DNA from: Gammaproteobacteria bacterium
GTDB lineage: Bacteria; Pseudomonadota; Gammaproteobacteria; DSM-16500
DNA: 64,000 bases
Direction of reading: 5' to 3'
NCBI GenBank assembly: GCA_013287025.1
Contig: JABDEN010000002.1
Span: forward strand, 5,021-69,020
A program made the translations under genes and the position numbers. Below are positions 28,101 to 36,522 of the stretch, in pieces. Under the pieces are notes generated by a model. That model was not told the DNA's origin. It worked only from the letters and a program-made list of their open reading frames with translations, and searched no databases. Numbering within the stretch: the stretch's first letter is position 1; each line of letters starts with the position of its first letter.

Positions 28101-28484
28101 TTCTCCTTGCAGCCGATGAGTTTAGATAAAAGTATGCGAGGACTCACCTTAAATATTAACGGACAAGAAATTCGTTATGAAAAAAATCACGAAGAAACCG
28201 CGCGATTATTATCGTGGCCTGGCATAAATTCCATGCACGCGACCACGCTTAATTTTGTAAGCATGAACAATCAGTTGCGCACGAGATCCTATCAAGGCAA
28301 TTGGGGCTGGTTTAAATTGGTGAGCGCTTCAACCGAAACCGTTCGCTCCAAAAAAGAAATCGTGCTTTCTTTTAACGTGGATGGGTACTCTGCAAAATAT
28401 GTTTTATTTACCGAAGGTAAGCTAAATCCATTTTTATCAATGAATATCTCGCACTTTAATTTAGTGCCGCATGTGATGGTATGA
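25164..28484 (+). CDS. icmF: Dot/Icm protein IcmF
   Basis: A large inner-membrane protein (about 1106 residues) of the IcmF/TssM family, partner of DotU. Two N-terminal membrane helices (about 5-30 and 45-65), a P-loop GPENSGKTT near residue 122, VDTPGG and TKCDLIPG of the GTPase-like domain, a third helix near 427-445, and a long periplasmic IcmF-specific C-terminal part are visible. The frame is open from a TTG at 25146, but ATG at 25164 is the likelier start. It overlaps icmH by 20 bases, so the two are translated together. The P-loop is intact; in some IcmF proteins it is degenerate. Confidence 0.93.
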   Translation: MNPTLLNILKRQTILIIIFTLLTIIIWFRGPTLVLNGLYPFYTIEQRCYAILLMGLLWFLKLIFVDLHPNNRAIKNPPEVQKKIERLKGHFKGAIEFLKKTTIQKHDKKINLLSLPWFLFIGPENSGKTTLLANSNIHFILAKSLKSSQKKIVPSDISDWWVTKDAVLVDTPGGYILSKTKNGTFKSTLFHRLWRELILLIVKYRKKQLKGVVIALHLPEITRGSRQHKNQLIFDLRKRILELHKTFGGHLPIHLLITKCDLIPGFSEFFSESTTDEISHNFGITIPPLMINENIHEVFTERFNVLIKRLNKQLITRLHQERNLVGKARIKDFPLHIEHLKEHIVQFLKAIGQAKLPLRSVHLTSAAQKNESAQPTIIAEVDSTQSLSILTAPPRVERAYFIKQFLLQTLLVTSITPHSKNYHQKLWTRRIAYAASITLIVVSAIVFGRDFKQGMDASLEIQQHLKQYEATLKQSQQSNYLTEASLDLLNALQKAAKNKSHSLFYANQSADVSAKLYQQTLQTIVLPQIKNYFERYLQTATQKKAENVYPILKAYIMLGDKKHFDTDFLAKTLSQLMPSTVDQHTIHALTQHVKAAVQSETYFKLDPDLIWKVRKDFYRLPKIELAFILLKNMDNNNADQSIVLGTHLTDTPILMSKALEPQIPAMYTAKSFEKIISEEINQAIDEIYEGNWILGNNPYEPTDDEVVALTTDVHTQYIEKYVDIWESLLANIEIRTPKNLNEMDAIITALTSHQSPLLQLLHTIRDNTNFIPILDGSPKLQRLGVLLTDVNNNGLYDIFVSLQQLHHELQLMLQASNPSDAIFNATVKRTQNIAENDSLHQLRTIAENAPEPLKSWLFMIAKNTWQQMLLETATFIEAKYQSDVMATFRSQIMNHYPFHTTSLLEVDLTQFTNFFGNPGQLNQFHQHYLKPFLDESGKAWRVTDNQKIPLNEAILGQIEQGMLLQHAFFPNGDNKLYVTFSLQPMSLDKSMRGLTLNINGQEIRYEKNHEETARLLSWPGINSMHATTLNFVSMNNQLRTRSYQGNWGWFKLVSASTETVRSKKEIVLSFNVDGYSAKYVLFTEGKLNPFLSMNISHFNLVPHVMV

Positions 28485-28564
28485 GCAATAAAGTTCATCG
28501 GTTTATCAATTATATTGATTACTAAATTTTAGGGAATTCGTATACCATGTCATGCTAACTAGCA

Positions 28565-28645
28565 CGTCGTCCCGCGGCTTGTCCGCGGGATCCAGTGACA
28601 GCAGCAATGCCATTCTGGATCCCGCGGACAAGCCGCGGGACGACG
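28565..28645. repeat. Palindromic repeat, family A
   Basis: Perfect consensus arms CGTCGTCCCGCGGCTTGTCC.. and ..GGACAAGCCGCGGGACGACG with a short spacer (GCAGCAATGCCATT), between icmF and the permease gene. The spacer is the same as in the copy at 42842. Confidence 0.92.
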
Positions 28646-28683
28646 ACGTTAATAGAGTGACATATTAATAACAGGCACCAACC

Positions 28684-30057
28684 ATGACCAAAGGCATCAC
28701 CACCTTCGCACTTGCGATGCTCATCACGGGCGCGATTGACAGTATCCGAAATTTACCTGCAACCGCATTGTTCGGTAGCTCCCTCATTTTCTTTTTTATT
28801 TTTGGTGCGATCGTTTTCCTCATTCCCGCTGCTTTGGTTTCTGCAGAACTTTCTTCACACTGTAATGAAAAAAGTGGAATTTTCCATTGGGTACATCGCG
28901 CATTCGGTGAAAAAGCCGCTTTTTTGGCGATCTGGTTACAATGGATTAACACGATGGTATGGTTCCCCACTATTCTTTCATTTATTGCGGGAACCGCGAC
29001 TTATTTTTTAAATCCCGAACTCGCCCAAAATAAAACTTATTTAGTCACCGTGATTTTGTCGACGTTTTGGATTTTAACGTTGATTAATTTAAGAGGTATA
29101 CATTTCTCCGCAAAATTTTCTAGTTTTTGCGCGGTCATTGGTATGATTATTCCAATGATTCTTATTGTGAATCTTGGAATATTTTGGCTTGTTTCAGGTA
29201 ATCAATCGCATATTCAATTTAATACCGAAAATCTTTTACCGCATTTTGATTCTATTGATCATTGGATTTCTTTAACCGCCATTATGACTGCTTTTTTAGG
29301 AATGGAACTCGCGACCGTGCATGTCAAAGAAGTCAGAGATCCACAACAATCTTTTCCGAAAGCTTTATTCATCTCCGTCGTTATCATTTTAGTGACCATG
29401 ATTTTAGGGTCACTCACCATTGCGATGGTATTACCCAAAGAAGAGATTAATTTAGTGAATGGTGTGATCCAAGCTTTTACTAATTTCTTTGCGTTGTATC
29501 ATCTTTCTTGGGTAGTACCGATTATTACGATCATGATATTACTCGGCAGTTTTGGTGGAATCATTAGTTGGGTCATCTCCCCTGCGCGTGGTTTGTTGCA
29601 TGCCGCCGAATTAGGTTTTTTACCGGCTTTTTTCACGAAAAAAAATGATAAAAACATCCCAACACATTTATTATTTCTGCAAGCGATATTAGTTACCTTT
29701 GTTTGTCTTGCCTTTCTCTTGATGCCAAGTGTAAATGGCTCTTATTGGTTGCTGACCGCATTAAGCACGCAACTTTATATGTTGATGTACGTCGTGATGT
29801 TTTTAGCAGCGATATTTTTGAAATATAAATTCAAGCCTAGCAAACATTCCTTCACCATCCCCGGTGGCAAAATCGGCATGTGGCTCACGGCGGGCTTAGG
29901 CTTAATCGGTTGTGCCATTACTTTAGCCGTCGGTTTCATTCCTCCCAGCGGCATTGATGTTGGTGGATTTTGGCATTATGAAACGGTTTTTGTGAGCGGG
30001 TTAGTGGGAATGGTTGTGCCGGTGGTGTTTTTCTATGGGTTTAGGAAACTTAAATAA
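28684..30057 (+). CDS. APC-superfamily amino-acid permease
   Basis: A 457-residue inner-membrane transporter with about 12 hydrophobic helices and the APC-type first segment (FALAMLITGAIDSIRNLPATALFG, in two parts). AELSSHCNEKSGIFHWV and MELATVHVKEVRDPQQSFPKA resemble the glutamate/GABA antiporter and YjeM-like groups of APC permeases. The substrate is not determined. In Legionella a transporter gene of another family (tphA, MFS) lies between icmB and icmF; this gene occupies a similar place. A substrate in amino-acid supply within a host cell is plausible but inferred. Confidence 0.85.
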   Translation: MTKGITTFALAMLITGAIDSIRNLPATALFGSSLIFFFIFGAIVFLIPAALVSAELSSHCNEKSGIFHWVHRAFGEKAAFLAIWLQWINTMVWFPTILSFIAGTATYFLNPELAQNKTYLVTVILSTFWILTLINLRGIHFSAKFSSFCAVIGMIIPMILIVNLGIFWLVSGNQSHIQFNTENLLPHFDSIDHWISLTAIMTAFLGMELATVHVKEVRDPQQSFPKALFISVVIILVTMILGSLTIAMVLPKEEINLVNGVIQAFTNFFALYHLSWVVPIITIMILLGSFGGIISWVISPARGLLHAAELGFLPAFFTKKNDKNIPTHLLFLQAILVTFVCLAFLLMPSVNGSYWLLTALSTQLYMLMYVVMFLAAIFLKYKFKPSKHSFTIPGGKIGMWLTAGLGLIGCAITLAVGFIPPSGIDVGGFWHYETVFVSGLVGMVVPVVFFYGFRKLK

Positions 30058-30286
30058 CGCCGATGGAAAAATTGAATCGTCATTTCCATTTTTCCTTCCT
30101 TTTTTGAATTTGTGTTTCAAAAAAGAAATCATATAACATTTTGTCAAAAACAAATGGATGCAAGGCTGGATTAGAGTGAGTTACAGCAAACAAATTTATA
30201 ATCGCATATAGACATAAAAACTTATTTTTAGTATGATCTTCGCGCACTTAATAGTTGGGAAAAACAAAACGTTCAGGAAGAATAAA

Positions 30287-30477
30287 ATGAAAATGTATAA
30301 AATTAATGAATTTGCTCATATGGAACAGTGATTGAAGTCATGAACCATGAATCTCTTTCACCTGAAGCTGAAATGACAAAAGATTTATTATCTATCATTC
30401 ATCGTTTTTCTAGTCGTCTGCATGGTTTAAGAAAATATAAGAATAATCTCAATGCTATCATCAAGGCGAAAGAATGA
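30287..30477 (+). pseudogene. tnpA: IS607-family serine recombinase TnpA, internally deleted
   Basis: Two ends of an IS607 TnpA remain. ATG at 30287 begins MKMYKINEFAHMEQ and stops at 30329-30331, matching the MerR-like N-terminus (Y-x-I-x-E-F-A). From 30328, one frame over, 49 codons read VIEVMNHESLSPEAEM...SIIHRFSSRLHGLRKYK, the C-terminal end of the recombinase family. The whole catalytic serine domain is gone, so transposition by this copy is impossible without help. Its TGA overlaps the ATG of tnpB (ATGA), the usual IS607 arrangement. Confidence 0.82.
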
Positions 30478-31991
30478 GAACAATAAAGCGCCATAGCATC
30501 GCGATTAATGCAGGGAAAAATACCCACATTGAAGCATTAGCAAAGGCTTATGCCAAAGAAAAAAACTATTGGCTTCTACAATTTCAGCAACAAATCCACA
30601 TACCTTTTATCAAAAATTCTCGCCATTTGCGCAATCAAGCCGTGAAAGAAAAATATAGCTCACGGTATGGATTGCAAGCCCGTATGTGGAAATTAGCATT
30701 GCAAGATGCAGCGGATATGATGGATCGATTTTGGCGTTCGATTTTTGATAAAATCAAGCGTGATATTTACCGCTCAAGTTTAGATGCCACACAAAAACAT
30801 TATGCTTTTTGGCTATTAAAAGATTATGCGCGTTTCAGCGAAATGCTCGCCCTTAATCCATTAAATTTTAAAGAACTCAATCTTTCATCGAGAAAAAAAG
30901 TCATCAATTTTCTTCAGAAAAAAATAAAGAAATACCGAAAAAATTATCCTAAAATAAAAAAAGCACGAAGTATCCTTTTAGACGAAAATTGTTATTCGAT
31001 ATTTACTCATGATAATCGTCAATATATTAAAATGATGACGACCATTCCAAGAAAGAGAATCACAATCCCTTTATCAGGCAATACCCCGATCAAAGGAAAT
31101 ATTCGCTTAATTGTAAAAGGTCAAATGATTGAAGTGCATTACACAGCGGATCTGAAAGCCATTAAAAAATCCTTCACTCAATCAGTGCTAGGTATTGATT
31201 TGGGTTATAGCGAAATCATGACTGATAGCGATGGAAAATCATACGAAACCGATTTTGGTGATATACTCACGACTGCATCCGATGGACTCAAAGTTAAGAT
31301 GCAACGTCGAAATAAACTACACGCATTACAGAAAAAATATTCAGAATCAACAAGTATTGAAAAACAAAAAAAAGCAAAAAATATTCTAAAAAACAATTTA
31401 GGCCAAATAAAACTAGAAGAAAATCAATATAAACTAAAAGCAACCCTTGATCGTAAAATCAATACTGCTTTTAATCAACTTAGCGAAAAAAATCCTGATG
31501 TGGTCGTCAGTGAAGGTTTATCACATCAATTTTCTTATCATTGCGGTCGTAATTGGAACCGTCGACTATCCTCTTGGATAAGAGGGGTATTACAAGAAAG
31601 ATTAGCATTTAAAGCGTTGGCTAAAGGTTTTAGTCATCAGGTAGTCAATCCAGCGTATTCTTCACAAATGTGTGTCCCATGCGGTTTTGTTGATCATCGG
31701 AATCGTAAGGGAGACAAATTTAAGTGTCTGCATTGCGGATATGTGAATCATGCAGATTGGGTGGCTGCTTTGAATCTTAGAAGTAGATATTTTGATCGAG
31801 AGATCACGCGATATACGCCTTATCGCGAAGTAAAACGAATATTACTTCAAAGATTCCATCGCCGTTTGGAAACCAATGCATCGGGCACTGTTAACGGCAG
31901 GATTCCAGATACCACATTGCATGTATCAACCATGCGCGGTCAATCGGAAAGCGAATGGAAAACACAGTCAAACAAGGATGTCGATGTTTGA
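30474..31991 (+). CDS. tnpB: TnpB RNA-guided nuclease of an IS607-type element
   Basis: A 505-residue TnpB. The RuvC acidic residues are all present: D242 in GIDLGYSE, E347 in VVSEGLS and D428 in NHADWVAALN. A zinc ribbon with CVPCG and CLHCG lies between the last two. An N-terminal helical/wedge part precedes (1-235). TnpB proteins are known to be guided by an RNA made from the element's right end to cut DNA at a short adjacent motif; ancestors of Cas12. No stop or frameshift is seen, so it may be active although its tnpA partner is dead. The guide-RNA region should overlap the 3' part of the gene and the following bases. Confidence 0.93.
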   Translation: MRTIKRHSIAINAGKNTHIEALAKAYAKEKNYWLLQFQQQIHIPFIKNSRHLRNQAVKEKYSSRYGLQARMWKLALQDAADMMDRFWRSIFDKIKRDIYRSSLDATQKHYAFWLLKDYARFSEMLALNPLNFKELNLSSRKKVINFLQKKIKKYRKNYPKIKKARSILLDENCYSIFTHDNRQYIKMMTTIPRKRITIPLSGNTPIKGNIRLIVKGQMIEVHYTADLKAIKKSFTQSVLGIDLGYSEIMTDSDGKSYETDFGDILTTASDGLKVKMQRRNKLHALQKKYSESTSIEKQKKAKNILKNNLGQIKLEENQYKLKATLDRKINTAFNQLSEKNPDVVVSEGLSHQFSYHCGRNWNRRLSSWIRGVLQERLAFKALAKGFSHQVVNPAYSSQMCVPCGFVDHRNRKGDKFKCLHCGYVNHADWVAALNLRSRYFDREITRYTPYREVKRILLQRFHRRLETNASGTVNGRIPDTTLHVSTMRGQSESEWKTQSNKDVDV

Positions 31992-32370
31992 CTATAGTTT
32001 TTCTAACAGTGTATGGAATAATGGTAAAAGCATGAATATCGGGTGAAAAATCTTTTGAATTCCGTGTAACAAAAAGTAATTTATGATTAATTGCAACTGC
32101 AGCTTGTAAAGCATCAGGTAATTTCCACTTATACTGCCTTCGGAGTTCTGCAGCCATATCCGCTTCAATCTGAGTAATTGCCAATGTTTTAAAGCGCTCC
32201 AAAAAAGTTTTTGTAATCGTTAAATGAGGAGATTCGACACCCACGAGTATTTCAGCACGGGTTATTACTGAAATGTAACTATTTTTAATATTGGATTTTA
32301 ACCATTCTGTTGCGTTTGAAATATTATTTAAATGATCAATAAGGATGACTGAATCCAAAAGATATTTCAT
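31891..32370 (-). CDS. vapC: VapC-type PIN-domain ribonuclease toxin, altered C-terminus
   Basis: PIN-domain RNase of a type II toxin-antitoxin pair. Active-site acids are D6 (LLDSVILID), E40 (RAEILVG), D86 (LPDALQAA) and the VTRNSKDF strand with N104/D107. A normal VapC ends near residue 120; here the frame continues about 40 residues (to HAMWYLESCR) through sequence that is the antisense of the tnpB 3' end. The IS607 element therefore appears to have landed at the 3' end of vapC and replaced its last codons. ATG at 32370 follows the antitoxin stop by two bases; a start at 32382 is less likely. Confidence 0.83.
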   Translation of the reverse strand: MKYLLDSVILIDHLNNISNATEWLKSNIKNSYISVITRAEILVGVESPHLTITKTFLERFKTLAITQIEADMAAELRRQYKWKLPDALQAAVAINHKLLFVTRNSKDFSPDIHAFTIIPYTVRKTIVKHRHPCLTVFSIRFPIDRAWLIHAMWYLESCR

Positions 32371-32372
32371 GC

Positions 32373-32609
32373 CTATTCCCATTCATCTCTTAATTTATTT
32401 TGATATGCGAGACCATCACTTTTTTTCCAAATGCCCGCGGTTTGAGATAATATTTCTTCAATGGAAAGCTCTTTTTCAGATTCTAACTTTTTTCGATAAT
32501 ATTGCAGCGCTTCCCGAACAATCTCCGTCATGGGGACGTGGCGTAAATGCGCCTGTTTATCCAGCCACTTTTTTTCAGTATTATCTAAACTAATGATAGT
32601 GCGTTTCAT
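32373..32609 (-). CDS. vapB: Ribbon-helix-helix antitoxin of the VapC pair
   Basis: A 78-residue protein with an N-terminal RHH (CopG/Arc-like) DNA-binding domain: KRTIISLDNTEKKWLDKQA, then VPMTEIVREALQYYRKK. The acidic/aromatic C-terminal tail (EEILSQTAGIWKKSDG) would wrap the toxin. The frame is open from 32678, but ATG at 32609 has GAGAAG before it and fits the family. It is the first gene of vapBC and normally represses its own promoter. Confidence 0.83.
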   Translation of the reverse strand: MKRTIISLDNTEKKWLDKQAHLRHVPMTEIVREALQYYRKKLESEKELSIEEILSQTAGIWKKSDGLAYQNKLRDEWE

Positions 32610-32723
32610 GAGTGACTTCTCAGTGATATCAATAAACAAGTATAATGATATCATACTATGGGCAGTAAAAAATATCAATCATGGTTACTCTAACCAGCAA
32701 AGGGTTTGTACGGCCCTCTTTGA

Positions 32724-35700
32724 TTAAATCGGCAACTTCTTCACATCCGGGTTTTCGGCGTACGCACGGAGAATTTCTTCAATAATTTGATCGACGATAC
32801 CTTGGCCGCTCGCTTCTTCAATCAACGCACCTTGTTCTTTCAATGTTGCCAACCGCATTTCAATCAAAGATTTAATCGAACCGCCGGGGAATAAATTCGC
32901 AAGCACGCGGCGTGCTTCGGCGGGACCCAATCGTTGATAAAGTTTATTACGGATATGCGCATCTTCCGCCGTCGTACTAAACGCCCATAATTCAACGGGG
33001 CCTAAGGTACTGGTTAATAATTGCGTGTTAATACCGGTCTTCGTCGCGAATTGCGCGAGAAATGTTGCGCCCCCTTCACGAGGACCATGCACACGTGTTT
33101 TCAAAGCGACACGGGCGGTTTCTGATAAACCAAAAATCTCGGTCGAGCGACGAATCGCTTGTTCAGGACCTGCATCCATAATAAAAATGGAAGTAGCAAA
33201 TTCCACCATAATCGCATCAAAGTCATCTAACGATTGTGAAATTAACGCAATTTGGACGTTCCATTTTCGGCCTTCGCGCATGTCTAAAATAACTTGATCG
33301 CGTACCGCACGCGCTTTTGAAGTACGATGGAATTCATCATAAACCAAGCGCTTGGGATCTTCGCGGATTTCGGCAATACGACTGCGGTGATAACTACGAT
33401 ACGCCTCTGGCATATCGGTTAGCACATCTTCCGTTAAGTAAAAAGATCGTCCCAATACGTAACGCGCTAACATGTACATGACTGCGGTCTGCCGATCGGC
33501 GACATCGCCACCACTTTTTGCGACTTCATCCAAATCTAATGACACAATTCGGGAATCTCCCAAATCAAAACGCGTCACGTTCGCGATGATAGGATATTCT
33601 CGAACCGCACTTGAAATCATACGACTGAACGCTTGAATTAAAGGTTCACCCGTCGGTGCTTTCACTAAACCATATAAATCTTCAACCGCCTGTGTTCGAC
33701 ATATCGCCGCAGCATCCGGTAACAAGGGAACCGCATAACGTTGCGCCAAAAGCGCTTCATGATAAAAACCGGCGAGAAACAACGCATCGGTCACTTCCCA
33801 CCACGTGGTGTGCTCATCTAAAACAAAACCAATTTCGCTCAAAATATCATCGACGATGGTCTCAATACCCTTAGTGTAAGGATGCGGTTTGCCATCATCC
33901 GCCAAATATTTATAAAGCTCATCAACAATCAAACCCGCCATATCGGGAATACCATCGTAGGGCCGTTCGGCGCCTAATGGTGTTGCGAGCAACGTGATAA
34001 AGTTGACGAGAAATCCACGCTCTTGCGCAGTCGGATATCGACAACCTAATTGCGTATCGAAAGGATTAATCGAATAATCTTGCGTCATGCGCAAACGATG
34101 ATATCCAACCAAATGTTTGGAACCCGCGGGTAATGCTTCTTTTAACAAAGAAATTAAACCACTACTCGATGGACCAATGTCCACAATGGCAATTCGCGGC
34201 AGACGTTGAATACCGCCCTGCAAACATAGCGCTAAATTAATCGTATTCGACAACACCGACTTACCCGAACCGGGTCTTGCGTACATGAGATCAATCCAGG
34301 TCGTTTGCTGTGCGGACCCAGGTTGATAGGGCCATGGCTTGCCATCGGGTGAGCGTAACAACACTGCACCATATTTCCACGCAGAAGCAGGGCGTGCGAA
34401 AGGCAACATATAAACCGCATCGGATAAAGGCGCAATGGAAGGTGTCGCCACACTGCCAGCCGTAAATCCTAATAAACTCGATGCATAGCCACCAAACACA
34501 TCACCACAAACTTCTGAGACTTCGCACGAACCCCAACCTTCCACCGCTTTGGCAAGTTCTGCCGCACGTGTACGTAACAAGCGAATGTTTCCCTCTGGCG
34601 CCCATGTGGCTAAACTGACTTGTAATCGGACCACCGCATCATCGGTGTTTAAATCAATATCTTTTAATAATTTATTTGCATCATGTACTAACGCATTTTG
34701 AGATGAGGTCCACGCTAAAATGGCAGCCATTGCAGATTTAAAACGTAGTGTGTTTAAGCCACCACTTTCAATTAAAAATGAAATTCGCCACGGCACATGT
34801 GTTGGTATCGTTCTTGAAAAAAGATGACTGAATGATTTTACTTCTTGTGGAAAAAGATCAATAAAAAGTGGAGTATAGATTCGATCCCCCACACGAACGG
34901 TTCTTAAATCAACGTTCACCGCGTCTCTTGGGAAAATTTGTCGTGAAAGCGGAGGCCACATCAAACCGGATAATTCATTCGCGAGTGGGCGCGCTTCATG
35001 CAAAGGAATTTTATCGCCGGGTAAAACCGCACGCCAATTTTTATCCGTAAAATCAGGATCAGCGGAATAACGCATCGCTAAAACTGATTCATGTACTTCC
35101 AATAGTTGACAATAAATGTTTAATTGTGACAAATCCGTCACCAATGAGCGCACAAAAGATCCATGCGCCTCACGAAGATCAGGAATGGCTGCAATAAGAT
35201 TTTGCCCGTTAATAAACGGAGGAATTTTATTTTCTCGAATTAATTTTAATTTGTCTTTGGTTGCGCGTTTCAATTGTTCTTTGGAAAGCGAATAAGGTCG
35301 CGTCCACAATACAAAATATAATTCTTCATGCGCACAATATTTAGAAATATAGTCAATGCGCTCTTTAAATAAATCGTCTAACTCGAGATGTAAACGATTT
35401 GCGGTAGCCCTCGCAGGACTTAAAATTTCTTGAATTTCAGATTTTACGGTTGATTTATCGTAGCTAAAATAAACCTGGACCATATGTCCCGGTCTTTTTA
35501 ATGTTGCTTGCAAACTTTGTGTGAGTCCTGCATGTACTGCTTCGAATTCTTCAGTACCAATGAGCCTTGTCACCCCAAAAATTCGAATGACAGAAATAAG
35601 TGATCCGTCACGTGCGACGAGCGTATGTGTATCCTCTGCGGTTTCTAAATCACAATAGGATTCAGCCGTTTGTTTGAGTTCAGTACTGAACCACGCTAAT

Positions 35701-35744
35701 ACTGCATCTACGCCATCAAGTATTGGATCTACAAAACTACGCAT
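32724..35744 (-). CDS. icmB: Dot/Icm ATPase IcmB (DotO)
   Basis: A 1006-residue VirB4-type ATPase that powers assembly and secretion at the inner membrane, where DotO forms a hexamer with DotB. The Walker A motif ARPGSGKSVLSN lies near residue 490 and a Walker B-like region with LVYDEFHRTS near 800; the length agrees with Legionella DotO (about 1009). It is the last gene of the minus-strand icm run. A family A palindrome separates it from icmJ, so a promoter of its own or a processed junction is possible. Directly downstream lies vapBC, not icmF. Confidence 0.96.
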   Translation of the reverse strand: MRSFVDPILDGVDAVLAWFSTELKQTAESYCDLETAEDTHTLVARDGSLISVIRIFGVTRLIGTEEFEAVHAGLTQSLQATLKRPGHMVQVYFSYDKSTVKSEIQEILSPARATANRLHLELDDLFKERIDYISKYCAHEELYFVLWTRPYSLSKEQLKRATKDKLKLIRENKIPPFINGQNLIAAIPDLREAHGSFVRSLVTDLSQLNIYCQLLEVHESVLAMRYSADPDFTDKNWRAVLPGDKIPLHEARPLANELSGLMWPPLSRQIFPRDAVNVDLRTVRVGDRIYTPLFIDLFPQEVKSFSHLFSRTIPTHVPWRISFLIESGGLNTLRFKSAMAAILAWTSSQNALVHDANKLLKDIDLNTDDAVVRLQVSLATWAPEGNIRLLRTRAAELAKAVEGWGSCEVSEVCGDVFGGYASSLLGFTAGSVATPSIAPLSDAVYMLPFARPASAWKYGAVLLRSPDGKPWPYQPGSAQQTTWIDLMYARPGSGKSVLSNTINLALCLQGGIQRLPRIAIVDIGPSSSGLISLLKEALPAGSKHLVGYHRLRMTQDYSINPFDTQLGCRYPTAQERGFLVNFITLLATPLGAERPYDGIPDMAGLIVDELYKYLADDGKPHPYTKGIETIVDDILSEIGFVLDEHTTWWEVTDALFLAGFYHEALLAQRYAVPLLPDAAAICRTQAVEDLYGLVKAPTGEPLIQAFSRMISSAVREYPIIANVTRFDLGDSRIVSLDLDEVAKSGGDVADRQTAVMYMLARYVLGRSFYLTEDVLTDMPEAYRSYHRSRIAEIREDPKRLVYDEFHRTSKARAVRDQVILDMREGRKWNVQIALISQSLDDFDAIMVEFATSIFIMDAGPEQAIRRSTEIFGLSETARVALKTRVHGPREGGATFLAQFATKTGINTQLLTSTLGPVELWAFSTTAEDAHIRNKLYQRLGPAEARRVLANLFPGGSIKSLIEMRLATLKEQGALIEEASGQGIVDQIIEEILRAYAENPDVKKLPI

Positions 35745-35778
35745 GCTATTCCTTAAAAAAAATTAATTCATAGTAGTA

Positions 35779-35859
35779 CGTCGTCCCGCGGCTTGTCCGC
35801 GGGATCCAGTGACAGCGGATACGCCACTCTGGATCCCGCGGTCAAGCCGCGGGACGACG
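35779..35859. repeat. Palindromic repeat, family A
   Basis: Consensus arms CGTCGTCCCGCGGCTTGTCC.. and ..GTCAAGCCGCGGGACGACG between icmJ and icmB. One arm mismatch (GGTCAAGC instead of GGACAAGC). It sits inside the secretion operon, where a stable hairpin could attenuate or protect the transcript. Confidence 0.9.
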
Positions 35860-35881
35860 TACTAATTGGCACGACAAAAAA

Positions 35882-36505
35882 TTAAGTCTGCTCAGCTTCT
35901 GCAGCTAATTCTTCGAGAGCTGCGGCTGCCCAAGCATCTAATTGCACTTTAAATTTCGTATACGATGGAAGTAATCGTATATCATTCAAAATATCAATCT
36001 TCATCTCTGGATTTTTAATTTGATGTTCTAAAATTAATTGTCCTAAAACAGATGGGTTACTGGTACCTTGACCATATTTATTTTCAATTAATTGACTTCG
36101 AAATTTGAAACTTCGATAAATGGATTGCGCACTTTCTTGATAACCTGTGCCATTTCCCATTGCGCAAAAAAGTACATGACAAAAACTATTTAATTCAGCT
36201 TGGCCCATTTCGGGAAGATAAATCAGCTGACCTCCGCCCATTTCTTCTAAACTTAATGATTCCAGAAATAAACATTGGGCACAAAAACAACATGCTGTCA
36301 TCAGATTGCTGATTTTATTATTCGTGTAATCGCCATCGCGATTCACAATTTCTTGATACTCTCTCGCTTGGAAACTACAAAACTGGCAAGTATATTGATC
36401 GCGGTTTAAAACTTTATTTGCAACTGGCAGAAAAGCTTTATCTGCACGACGACGTATAAAAATACGCCATCCACTTAAATTGACTGCCAGTTGTAATTCT
36501 TGCAT
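35882..36505 (-). CDS. icmJ: Dot/Icm protein IcmJ (DotN)
   Basis: A 207-residue cytosolic zinc protein of the type IV coupling complex, known to bind DotL and recruit effectors. Zinc ligands of the HNH-like fold are visible as CQFC (YTCQFCSFQ, near residue 38) and CCFCAQC (near residue 71). The length matches Legionella DotN (208). It lies between icmD and icmB in the conserved order, 17 bases after icmD. Confidence 0.93.
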   Translation of the reverse strand: MQELQLAVNLSGWRIFIRRRADKAFLPVANKVLNRDQYTCQFCSFQAREYQEIVNRDGDYTNNKISNLMTACCFCAQCLFLESLSLEEMGGGQLIYLPEMGQAELNSFCHVLFCAMGNGTGYQESAQSIYRSFKFRSQLIENKYGQGTSNPSVLGQLILEHQIKNPEMKIDILNDIRLLPSYTKFKVQLDAWAAAALEELAAEAEQT

Positions 36506-36522
36506 AAATCTTTATCTACTTT

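Noticed and set aside
24317..28484. Type VI secretion from DotU/IcmF (TssL/TssM) homologues
   Set aside because: No other tss genes are in the window, and the pair lies at the end of a complete Dot/Icm locus where icmF and icmH are expected.
30058..30286. Possible gene between the permease and the IS607 remnant
   Set aside because: No open frame of useful length with a start site; it probably contains the left end of the mobile element, which I could not delimit.
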